In this document: positions 1-6,498 of the stretch, in pieces
How positions within the stretch are numbered: position 1 is the stretch's first letter
How the letters are laid out: every line of letters begins with the position of its first letter
Source of the DNA: Bacilli bacterium
GTDB lineage: Bacteria; Bacillota_I; Bacilli_A; RFN20; CAG-826
Assembly: GCA_017619815.1 (NCBI GenBank)
Contig: JAFZRR010000037.1
Span: forward strand, 1-19,750
Length of the DNA stretch: 19,750 bases
Reading direction: 5' to 3'
The notes under the pieces: model-generated
Databases searched by the model: none
What the model was told of the DNA's origin: nothing
Seen by the model: only the letters and a program-made list of their open reading frames with translations
Position numbers and translations under genes: made by a program

Positions 1-1
1 G

Positions 2-703
2 TTCCTACTTCCAAAATGGAAGAAACTCATTGTTTCAATAACATTAGTTATTGCTTTTACGATTTTTGTTCTTCTAAGACAAAATAATACGATCCCAAAT
101 TATCACTTTATTGGATACGATTATTTCGTTATTTATACACCGGTTTTCTTTGTTGGATATCTCGTTGGAGATAAGATATTCACTTACTTCAATAAATGGG
201 TTTCTCTTATCCTTTTAGTTGCTGGATTAGCTGGAATCATAGTCTTTTCTAGATTAATTACACCTCATTATAGCAGTGGCTATCACATTGAAGAGAATTT
301 ATATATTTTCTATCTTGGTAGCTTGATGGTAGTGGCTTTCTATTATGGTGCTTCCACATTATTATCTAAAGTTAAAGTGGGATCTGTAATTGGCTATATG
401 GGACAGTTCTCTTTAGAGAGTTATTTCTTACACTTAGTGGTTATTAAATACTGGGGAAGATTTGATTTAGGTAATATTTGGCTTAATGTGATTGGAAGTA
501 TTGCGATTGTGATTCTCCTATTTGGAAATACAATACTTGTATGTGTAGGAACTTACTTCCTTCCATTCACCCATTTCTTACTATTTGGAAGACATTATTC
601 TTATTATTCATTTGAGAATAAGATGTGGGAGAAATTAAAAGAAATCTGCACAAAAGATTATTTCCATAAGAGTAACAATAATATTAATAATATTACTGAA
701 TAA
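2..703 (+). CDS. Acyltransferase-3 family membrane protein, C-terminal part (5' truncated)
   Basis: An open frame runs from the first full codon of the window to a TAA at 701-703 (about 233 codons), so the gene starts upstream of the window. A TTG at 323 is internal and not a credible start. The product is strongly hydrophobic, with several successive membrane helices separated by short polar loops. Near the C-terminus it has a GQFSLESYFLHL segment, which resembles the 'G..S..iYl.H' helix near the end of acyltransferase-3 (OafA/NolL-like, pfam01757) proteins. That family transfers acyl groups to cell-surface sugars or polymers at the membrane. The conserved N-terminal histidine motif is outside the window, so the family call rests on topology and this one helix. 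The tail after the last helix is short, charged and Asn-rich. No clear terminator follows; the next gene has its own promoter. Confidence 0.6.
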   Translation, partial: FLLPKWKKLIVSITLVIAFTIFVLLRQNNTIPNYHFIGYDYFVIYTPVFFVGYLVGDKIFTYFNKWVSLILLVAGLAGIIVFSRLITPHYSSGYHIEENLYIFYLGSLMVVAFYYGASTLLSKVKVGSVIGYMGQFSLESYFLHLVVIKYWGRFDLGNIWLNVIGSIAIVILLFGNTILVCVGTYFLPFTHFLLFGRHYSYYSFENKMWEKLKEICTKDYFHKSNNNINNITE

Positions 704-716
704 AAAATTACCTATT

Positions 717-725
717 TGATATAAT
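717..725 (+). promoter_or_regulatory. Extended -10 promoter for the COG2407 gene
   Basis: A perfect TATAAT (720-725) preceded by TG plus one base (717-719) forms an extended -10 element. No good -35 lies at the expected place, which is typical of extended -10 promoters. An AAGGAG ribosome site (736-741) sits 8 bases ahead of the ATG at 750. Confidence 0.7.
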
Positions 726-749
726 GATTTCACTGAAGGAGTTTTAACT

Positions 750-2000
750 ATGAAAATAAATGTTATTAGATTAAGAAGTCAACTACATGATCAAAACAAA
801 GAGATGATCAAAGAGAACGATAATTTCATCGATGAATTAAATAATGAATTAATGAATGATGATTTACTTCTCGTTGAGAATGATAAGGATGCAGTTTTTA
901 GCATCGTCTTCGTGGAATCCGGTGGTTCAGAAGCGGAGTTTGTCAAACGCTTTAACGAACTCGAAGATCCAATCATTTTATTATCAAATGGCAAGAATAA
1001 CTCCTTACCAGCTTCTTTAGAAATTAAAACCTACATTAACCAACACGATAAAACCTCATTACTCCTCACAGGAGACGAGGAACAGATCGCTGAAGGTATT
1101 CGTAACGCCTCTAGTGTTTTCGGGGCGATAAAGGGCTTAAAAGGCACAAATCTCGGTGTTATTGGTAAGCCAAGCGACTGGTTAATTGCTTCCACAGTGG
1201 ATTATGATCTTGTGAAAGAAAAGTACGGTGTCAACTTAATTGACATTCCTTTACTTGAACTTGAAGTGGAAGTGAAGAAACAAATTATTGGTGATGTTCC
1301 ACATCTTGAACAATTCAAAAAGAAATTTAAGAACAAAGAAGTTCTTGATGGTGCGCTTTATTTCTACTCCGCGTTAAAGAGAATCGTTGAAAGATATAAC
1401 CTTTCTGGTTTTACCCTTCGTTGCTTTGATTTATTAGCCCCATATAAGAACACATCTTGTTTAGCATTCGGTATCTTAAATGAAGAAGGAATTACCGCAG
1501 CATGCGAAGGTGATGTACCAAGCTTATTAACTATGCACTTTGTTAAAGTCTTATCTGGCATGCCTGCCTTCCAAAGCAATCCAAGCTATATCAATTTTAA
1601 AGAGAATACAATCTTGTTCGCTCACTGCACATTACCATTAAATATGGCATCAAGTTATTCCTTAACCACTCACTTTGAAAGTGGACTTGGCATTGGTATT
1701 AAAGGTGAAATGCCATTAGGTAAGATCTCAGTTCTTAAATTAGCTCCATCCTTAAAAGCGGATGAGTCTGTCGCTTTTAACGGGACAATTAAGAAGAACT
1801 TATCTTTAAAGAATTACTGTAGAACACAGATTGAAGTAGAACCAGATGAAAACGGAATCTTCTCAATCTTCAAAGATAACTTTGGTAATCACTTAATTAT
1901 TACCTACGCAGATTGTGTGGGTCCATTCCTTACATTGATTAACTTATTTGACAGTAGATACGACAATTTACATAAGGAAGATAAGAAAAAAGATAAATAA
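750..2000 (+). CDS. COG2407 protein, L-fucose/L-arabinose isomerase-like fold
   Basis: This 416-residue cytoplasmic protein resembles the uncharacterised COG2407 group related to L-fucose isomerase. Visible landmarks are GKPSDWLIAS (about 139-148), which fits the end of the N-terminal alpha/beta domains; ACEGD (251-255), where the glutamate would be a metal ligand in isomerases; NPS at 277-279; and FAHC (290-293), where the histidine would be another ligand. The C-terminal part is beta-rich, as in the FucI C-terminal barrel. Family members are predicted sugar ketol-isomerases, but the substrate here cannot be read from sequence. Neighbours give no carbohydrate operon context: an unrelated membrane gene follows with its own promoter. 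The ATG at 750 is supported by AAGGAG 8 bases upstream. The last residues are a lysine- and aspartate-rich tail. Confidence 0.72.
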   Translation: MKINVIRLRSQLHDQNKEMIKENDNFIDELNNELMNDDLLLVENDKDAVFSIVFVESGGSEAEFVKRFNELEDPIILLSNGKNNSLPASLEIKTYINQHDKTSLLLTGDEEQIAEGIRNASSVFGAIKGLKGTNLGVIGKPSDWLIASTVDYDLVKEKYGVNLIDIPLLELEVEVKKQIIGDVPHLEQFKKKFKNKEVLDGALYFYSALKRIVERYNLSGFTLRCFDLLAPYKNTSCLAFGILNEEGITAACEGDVPSLLTMHFVKVLSGMPAFQSNPSYINFKENTILFAHCTLPLNMASSYSLTTHFESGLGIGIKGEMPLGKISVLKLAPSLKADESVAFNGTIKKNLSLKNYCRTQIEVEPDENGIFSIFKDNFGNHLIITYADCVGPFLTLINLFDSRYDNLHKEDKKKDK

Positions 2001-2002
2001 TG

Positions 2003-2030
2003 TTGTTATTTATCAAAATAAATGTATAAT
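2003..2030 (+). promoter_or_regulatory. Promoter for the small membrane protein gene
   Basis: TTGTTA (2003-2008) and TATAAT (2025-2030) are separated by 16 bases. The predicted transcript would start near 2037, leaving about 16 leader bases and only a weak GGTGA (2042-2046) as ribosome site before the ATG at 2053. Confidence 0.6.
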
Positions 2031-2052
2031 AACTCTCCGTTGGTGAACAACT

Positions 2053-2532
2053 ATGGGAATTACAAAATCTAAACTCGTCTACAACATCTTACTAAACATC
2101 CCAGTGTGCTGTATCTTAACAGTTACCGCACAATTTTTAGGCAACAAAGCCTTCTATTGTGGCGCAGCAGATTTCTTTATTAACTTCGCCGTTTCGTTCC
2201 CAATTGCGATGTTCATTGGCTTAGTCATTCCTCTAGTGTGGTTAGGCAAATGGTTCACTCATTTATTTGGTGTTAAGAATGATACCTATACACATAACCC
2301 AGCATACCGTTTATTAGCGACATTCTTCTCATCACTTATCTATTCTTGCTTATTATCTCCATTATCATATTTGATAAATCGATTAATATATGATCCAAGT
2401 TACCCAATCGGTCAATATGCATTAGATTGCTTAAAGACCATTCCAGTTATGGTGGGTGTTGGCTTCGTGGCTTCCTTATTCTTCGACATTCCTGCATATA
2501 AGGTTGCTCATAAGATCGATCCAGAATTCTAA
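2053..2532 (+). CDS. Small four-helix integral membrane protein (DUF2798-like)
   Basis: This 159-residue protein has four predicted membrane helices, at about residues 9-28, 42-66, 87-108 and 126-146, with a Lys/His-containing loop between helices 2 and 3. The pattern of two helix pairs, each with a serine/proline-containing helix, resembles DUF2798 proteins, whose role is unknown. I do not recognise a specific function. It is a single-gene transcription unit: its own promoter precedes it, and a strong intrinsic terminator overlaps its stop codon. The start at ATG 2053 is the only one that keeps the first helix intact; its ribosome site is weak. Confidence 0.6.
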   Translation: MGITKSKLVYNILLNIPVCCILTVTAQFLGNKAFYCGAADFFINFAVSFPIAMFIGLVIPLVWLGKWFTHLFGVKNDTYTHNPAYRLLATFFSSLIYSCLLSPLSYLINRLIYDPSYPIGQYALDCLKTIPVMVGVGFVASLFFDIPAYKVAHKIDPEF

Positions 2533-2558
2533 CAGGCTTAAAGCCTGTTTTCTTTTTA
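2531..2558 (+). terminator. Intrinsic terminator after the small membrane protein
   Basis: AACAGGC (2531-2537) pairs with GCCTGTT (2543-2549) around a short TTAAA loop and is followed by a T-rich run (2548-2558). The stem begins inside the stop codon. Confidence 0.85.
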
Positions 2559-2599
2559 TTCCTTATTCTACTTAAGTCACGCGTATATATGCGTTCGCC

Positions 2600-2626
2600 T
2601 TGACACATATAAAAAATGTGTATAAT
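2600..2626 (+). promoter_or_regulatory. Promoter with internal inverted repeat for yloU-fakA
   Basis: A consensus TTGACA (2600-2605) precedes TATAAT (2621-2626) by only 15 bases; an alternative TAATAT at 2623-2628 would give 17. An ACACAT (2603-2608) / ATGTGT (2616-2621) inverted repeat lies between and overlaps both boxes, as an operator might. It drives the Asp23 and FakA genes. Confidence 0.7.
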
Positions 2627-2651
2627 ATACATAAGTCCTAAAGGACAAATT

Positions 2652-2996
2652 ATGAAAGAAGTTAAAAATAGCAAAAGTTTAAATATAGACACCAAAGAAA
2701 TTGCTAGCCTAGTTAGTCGAACCGCTAGGAATTCTTATGGTGTGGTCGCAATTGCTAGTAAAGATGAAGTTGATCTCATCTCCAAGATAACCAAGAAAGG
2801 AAAAATGGAGGAAGGTGTTTTCGTGACCAAACGCTCCGACAATACCTTTGCTGTAAGCATTTACTTAGTATTGGCGCAGGAAATAAAGATTACCGAAGCT
2901 TTAAGAGAATGTCAGAAATCTATTAAATTCGTTCTCGACAAGAAGTATCCGAAAATGTGCCGTGAAGTTAACGTTTACGTTATCGAACTCCGCTAG
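2652..2996 (+). CDS. yloU: Asp23/Gls24 family protein (YloU)
   Basis: This 114-residue soluble protein has the small alpha/beta Asp23 (DUF322) fold: an N-terminal helix (about 15-27), a GVVAIAS strand, a VFVTKRSDNTFAVSIYLVL strand pair, and a helix leading into a VNVYVIEL end strand. In Firmicutes the YloU-type member sits immediately before the fatty-acid kinase gene, as here (9 bases to fakA). Asp23 paralogues in Staphylococcus are membrane-associated cell-envelope stress proteins; the role of YloU itself is not established. The ATG at 2652 is chosen because AAGGA (2641-2645) lies at normal distance. An earlier in-frame ATG at 2616 lies upstream of the -10 box and cannot be on this transcript. 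The ribosome site lies within a small GTCC/GGAC hairpin (2635-2646). Confidence 0.85.
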   Translation: MKEVKNSKSLNIDTKEIASLVSRTARNSYGVVAIASKDEVDLISKITKKGKMEEGVFVTKRSDNTFAVSIYLVLAQEIKITEALRECQKSIKFVLDKKYPKMCREVNVYVIELR

Positions 2997-3005
2997 AAGG
3001 AAATT

Positions 3006-4691
3006 ATGAAAACTATCAATGGACAAGCCCTGAAACAAATGCTTATTTCAGGCGGCAACAACTTATTTAATCACTACCCAGAAGTTGATGCTCTTAACGT
3101 GTTCCCTGTCCCAGATGGCGACACTGGTATGAACATGAATCTCACCATGACAAGTGGTGCGAAAGAAATCCAAAATAGAGGCGATGGCGATGTCTATGAA
3201 ATCGCAAAAGCCTTCTCTCGTGGATTATTAATGGGTGCTAGAGGAAACTCTGGTGTTATCACCAGCCAAATCTTCCGTGGCTTCAGCCAAGGATTAGAAG
3301 GTAAAAGTGAAATCAACGCAGTTGAATTTGCGGATGCCTGGCAAAAAGGTGTGGAAGTTGCTTATAAAGCAGTTATCCGCCCTGTCGAAGGTACCATTCT
3401 TACCGTCGTTAGAGAATCCTCACAATATTTACATGATAATGTAAAGCCAAGTCACACAATTGATAAGGCTATCGAATTATTAATCAAAGAAGCTCATGAG
3501 TCTTTAAAGAGAACTCCAGAACTTTTACCAATTCTTAAAGAAGTTGGCGTCGTGGATAGCGGCGGTGCTGGTTTAATTTATATCTTTGAAGGTATGAGAG
3601 AAGCCATCAATGGCAACTTCGTTGAAAGAAGCCAAGCCACTGCAACTGATGCGGATAACCCAATCGTTGCCGCAGGCGCTGCGATGGAAGAAGAAGAATT
3701 TGGTTACTGCACTGAATTCATCATGTCCTTAGGACCAGATTCAGTTAAAAAACCATTTAATGAAAAGAGATTTACCAACATCTTAAATAGCCATGGTAAT
3801 TCTTTAGTGGTTGTTAGAGATGAAGATATCGTTAAAGTTCACGTTCACACTTTAACTCCAGGTAACATTCTTAACTACGCACAACAATTCGGTGAATTCT
3901 TAAAACTTAAGATTGAAAATATGACCGAACAACACCATGCTTTAGCAACTGGTGCTATGGGTGCAGAAGATGTTCACACAGATTTAATTCCTGAACCAGA
4001 AAAAGAAGAAGCTCCAAAAGAAAAGACTGATTACGCAATGATCGCTGTTTCTTCTGGCACAGGTATTGAACAATTCTTTAGAGATATCGGCGTTACCGAA
4101 ATCGTTAAAGGTGGTCAAACCATGAACCCATCTAGTCAAGATTTCTTAGCCGCGATTAAACACGCGAACGCAAGAAATATTTATATCTTCCCAAATAACT
4201 CCAATATCTTAATGGCAGCTTCTCAAGCTGCAGAAATGGTGGAAGATAAAGACGTTAACGTTTTCGTTATTCCATCTAAGACCATTCTCCAAGGTATCAG
4301 TGCTTCCATTATGTTTAACTGCGAAGCAGATCCAGAAGAAAACTTCGAAGAAATGAAATCTGCTTTAAGCAATGTCAAATCCGGTGAAGTAACTTTCGCT
4401 ATTAGAGATAGTGAAATAAACGGTGTTAAAGTCAAGAAAGATGACTACATCGGTATCATGGAAAAAGAAATCATTTCCGATAACAAAAACAAGATTGAAG
4501 TCTTAAAAGCTTTATTAAATAAAATGATTGATGAAGATTCTTCTTTAATTACATTAATCGTCGGTGAAGACGTTAGTGAAAAAGAAGTTGAAGAAGTCAA
4601 AGCCTTCATTGAAGAAACATATAGCGATCTCGATTTAGATCTCCATATGGGCAACCAACCAGTTTATTCATTCTTAATCGGTGTCGAATAA
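3006..4691 (+). CDS. fakA: Fatty acid kinase catalytic subunit FakA (YloV, DhaL-type)
   Basis: This 561-residue protein is the ATP-binding subunit of fatty acid kinase. With a FakB (DegV-like) fatty-acid-binding partner it phosphorylates exogenous or recycled fatty acids to acyl-phosphate. The N-terminal DhaL/DAK2 domain (about 1-200) shows the metal/ATP site DGDTG (37-41), the GARGNSG loop (78-83) and SGGAG (about 187). The middle domain begins with EFGYCTEFIM (about 231-240), and the C-terminal third, ending YSFLIGVE, is the EDD-like domain of YloV proteins. No FakB lies in the window. A clear AAGG ribosome site directly after the yloU stop supports ATG 3006 and indicates one operon. Its product links to PlsX at 10820, which exchanges acyl-phosphate with acyl-ACP and supplies acyl-phosphate for glycerolipid synthesis. 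Confidence 0.93.
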   Translation: MKTINGQALKQMLISGGNNLFNHYPEVDALNVFPVPDGDTGMNMNLTMTSGAKEIQNRGDGDVYEIAKAFSRGLLMGARGNSGVITSQIFRGFSQGLEGKSEINAVEFADAWQKGVEVAYKAVIRPVEGTILTVVRESSQYLHDNVKPSHTIDKAIELLIKEAHESLKRTPELLPILKEVGVVDSGGAGLIYIFEGMREAINGNFVERSQATATDADNPIVAAGAAMEEEEFGYCTEFIMSLGPDSVKKPFNEKRFTNILNSHGNSLVVVRDEDIVKVHVHTLTPGNILNYAQQFGEFLKLKIENMTEQHHALATGAMGAEDVHTDLIPEPEKEEAPKEKTDYAMIAVSSGTGIEQFFRDIGVTEIVKGGQTMNPSSQDFLAAIKHANARNIYIFPNNSNILMAASQAAEMVEDKDVNVFVIPSKTILQGISASIMFNCEADPEENFEEMKSALSNVKSGEVTFAIRDSEINGVKVKKDDYIGIMEKEIISDNKNKIEVLKALLNKMIDEDSSLITLIVGEDVSEKEVEEVKAFIEETYSDLDLDLHMGNQPVYSFLIGVE

Positions 4692-4695
4692 GATT

Positions 4696-5661
4696 ATGAA
4701 ACTCAGAAAAGTGTTCTCATTAGTCATTAATTTAGCCGCAATCATCTTCTCGATGGTAGGTTTCATTTTGGTTGGCAAAGATTTAACTCCAATCGCTTTT
4801 GTGAAATACTTCACTTTAGTGACAAATACATTAATTATCATTTGTTCACTCATATCTTGTGGATATATCGTTGATGGATTTATCAAAAAAGAAAATGATA
4901 AACCAATCCACGGATTCTTCTATGTGATGAAACTCATCACCTCTGTCGGTGCGCTTATCACATTCTTAACCGTTGTTTGTTATTTACAACACACCGTTTA
5001 TAGAGATCCTTCCGTGACAGTCGCGGGACACGCAAATAATATCATGCATCATTATTTAGCGCCTCTATCATTCATACTAGGTTTCATTTTCTTTGATAAT
5101 GAAAAGAAATATGATTGGAGACTAGCGTTCTTCGGTATTACTGTGTTAGTCATTTATATGGCTTATGCAATTCCATTCTCCAATATTGCATCATGCAAAT
5201 CCTGGTGGGGAGACGCTCCATATGTCTTTATGGACTATAACGTTGTTAAAGTCTGGGTCTTTGCATTAGTGCCAGGATTCATCCTTGTGGGTATCGGATT
5301 TAGTTTCTTATTATGGTTCCTCAACCGTATTATGTATCTCATCTTTGTCGGTGATGAAATTAAACAAGATGAACCAGAAACCAAAGAAGAAAAAGCATTA
5401 GAAGCCAAGGTCCAAGTCACAGAAGCAGATGAAGCTGCGATCGCGGAAGTTCTCAAACAACCACGTTCTGGAAGCAGAATCTATCACATCTCTCGTAGAG
5501 AAGATAAGATGTGGCAAGTGAAATTCGCAAACGGTCAAAGAGCGATTAAATTATTTAACACTCAAGCGGAAGCCATTGTCTTTGCAAAGAAATTAGCGAA
5601 GAGCCAATTAGGTAGCATCCGTGTTCACTCCGTTCAAGGAAGAATTAGAAAAGCTCATTAA
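4696..5661 (+). CDS. Pr6Pr-like six-helix membrane protein with C-terminal DUF2188-like domain
   Basis: This 321-residue protein has two parts. Residues 1-218 carry six or seven membrane helices in a Pr6Pr/FAR-17a-like arrangement: KYFTLVTNTL (37-46) and IMHHYLAPLSF (116-126) are the recognisable helix motifs. A charged, probably coiled linker rich in Glu and Lys (about 220-255) leads to a soluble domain (about 260-321) with the pattern YHIS..-W-VKFANG-RA-KLF-TQAEAI-FAK-LAK...-V-HS-QGRI. This resembles DUF2188, a small beta-alpha domain of unknown function. No ribosome site precedes ATG 4696, which lies 4 bases after the fakA stop, so translational coupling is likely. A GTG at 4681, overlapping fakA, is an alternative start. 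An intrinsic terminator closes the operon. The function is unknown, and I have not seen this fusion described. Confidence 0.7.
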   Translation: MKLRKVFSLVINLAAIIFSMVGFILVGKDLTPIAFVKYFTLVTNTLIIICSLISCGYIVDGFIKKENDKPIHGFFYVMKLITSVGALITFLTVVCYLQHTVYRDPSVTVAGHANNIMHHYLAPLSFILGFIFFDNEKKYDWRLAFFGITVLVIYMAYAIPFSNIASCKSWWGDAPYVFMDYNVVKVWVFALVPGFILVGIGFSFLLWFLNRIMYLIFVGDEIKQDEPETKEEKALEAKVQVTEADEAAIAEVLKQPRSGSRIYHISRREDKMWQVKFANGQRAIKLFNTQAEAIVFAKKLAKSQLGSIRVHSVQGRIRKAH

Positions 5662-5679
5662 AAGTCTCAATATTTAAAT

Positions 5680-5709
5680 ATAGCAAATCAAATGGTTTGC
5701 TATTTTTTT
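5680..5709 (+). terminator. Intrinsic terminator after the Pr6Pr-DUF2188 gene
   Basis: ATAGCAAA (5680-5687) pairs perfectly with TTTGCTAT (5696-5703) across an 8-base loop, followed by seven T residues (5703-5709). It ends the yloU-fakA operon and separates it from the protease cassette. Confidence 0.88.
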
Positions 5710-5718
5710 ATTATTATT

Positions 5719-5730
5719 TGATATTATAAT
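5719..5730 (+). promoter_or_regulatory. Promoter of the lipoprotein-protease-recG unit
   Basis: Two overlapping -10 boxes are visible: extended TG-A-TATTAT (5719-5727) and TATAAT (5725-5730). No clear -35 is present. TATAAT overlaps the ATG at 5729, so the first usable start is ATG 5738, 7 bases after the box. This implies an essentially leaderless mRNA. No other obvious promoter lies between here and recG. Confidence 0.6.
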
Positions 5731-5737
5731 GTTGGAT

Positions 5738-6496
5738 ATGAAAATAGTTTTTTTATTTAATGTTGTCACGGAACTTACTGTTTTTTGTTCAGCCCTTATT
5801 GCTTGTTCTGATTTTAGCGTTAAAATGCCGAATATAATTCATGCTGAATTGGAAATTGTTGATGGTAATGATGAAACATCTAATGATTTAACATTAGGCA
5901 ACGCTTATTGCTTAATAATCAAAAGCGAAAAAGTGCCATTAAAAAGAGATTTAATTTCTTTCGAATATGATGCAAGTGTTTTTACTTGCGAATTGAATAC
6001 TTGTAATAATAGAGTTGATTACAAATATACCTTTGCATATGAGTTGAGAACGTTGCAAGAAACTTCTTCCACAACAATTGAAATCATTTACAATTCAACC
6101 TTATATAATACGTTAGATTTTTCGATAACAAATAGAGATTACAAGAATTACTCTTTATTAGGCCAAAAATACGGTATTGGTTCTTTCGCTAAGCATGGTT
6201 TATTTGTAGCAAACAATGAAGCAGAATATGAGCAAATTGAGGTGTTAAATAATTTTGATGGTGGTCCAAAAACAGATCCTGATTTTTTTGAAAAATATGC
6301 CTTTATTTATATTAGTTCTTACTTTGGAACCAATAAAGGAGCGGATAATGTTTTTGTCCGTGATAACATATGTTATATATCTTTGGCCGCATATTGTTAT
6401 TATGGTGATTTAAATGGCCTGTCAACCAATACATTTTCTTTTAAGGTTGAAAAAAACTCTTTGGTTCAGGAGTATCGACTTTGGTTCAATACTTAA
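5738..6496 (+). CDS. Putative secreted lipoprotein, unknown function (partner of the subtilase)
   Basis: This 252-residue protein starts with a short lysine-bearing N-region and a hydrophobic stretch ending in LIAC (20-23), a credible lipobox with Cys23 as the lipidated residue. One glutamate (E12) within the hydrophobic core is unusual. The mature part is rich in Asn, Tyr, Asp and Glu with alternating beta-strand patterns, and I see no membrane segment or known domain. Two further cysteines lie close together in the CELNTC segment. ATG 5729 is in frame but coincides with the -10 box, so ATG 5738 is preferred. The stop lies 2 bases before the protease ATG, so the two are translationally linked. 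It might be an envelope-anchored chaperone, inhibitor or substrate-binding partner of the protease; that is inference. Codon use looks more AT-rich than in the flanking housekeeping genes. Confidence 0.65.
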   Translation: MKIVFLFNVVTELTVFCSALIACSDFSVKMPNIIHAELEIVDGNDETSNDLTLGNAYCLIIKSEKVPLKRDLISFEYDASVFTCELNTCNNRVDYKYTFAYELRTLQETSSTTIEIIYNSTLYNTLDFSITNRDYKNYSLLGQKYGIGSFAKHGLFVANNEAEYEQIEVLNNFDGGPKTDPDFFEKYAFIYISSYFGTNKGADNVFVRDNICYISLAAYCYYGDLNGLSTNTFSFKVEKNSLVQEYRLWFNT

Positions 6497-6498
6497 TT

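Noticed and set aside
660..703. AATAATATTA repeats at the end of the acyltransferase gene as a terminator or binding site
   Set aside because: The repeats encode Asn/Ile residues in frame, the potential stem is AT-only, and there is no T-run.
5729..5737. ATG at 5729 as the lipoprotein start
   Set aside because: It overlaps the TATAAT box at 5725-5730, so it would not be on the transcript; ATG 5738 gives the same signal sequence.
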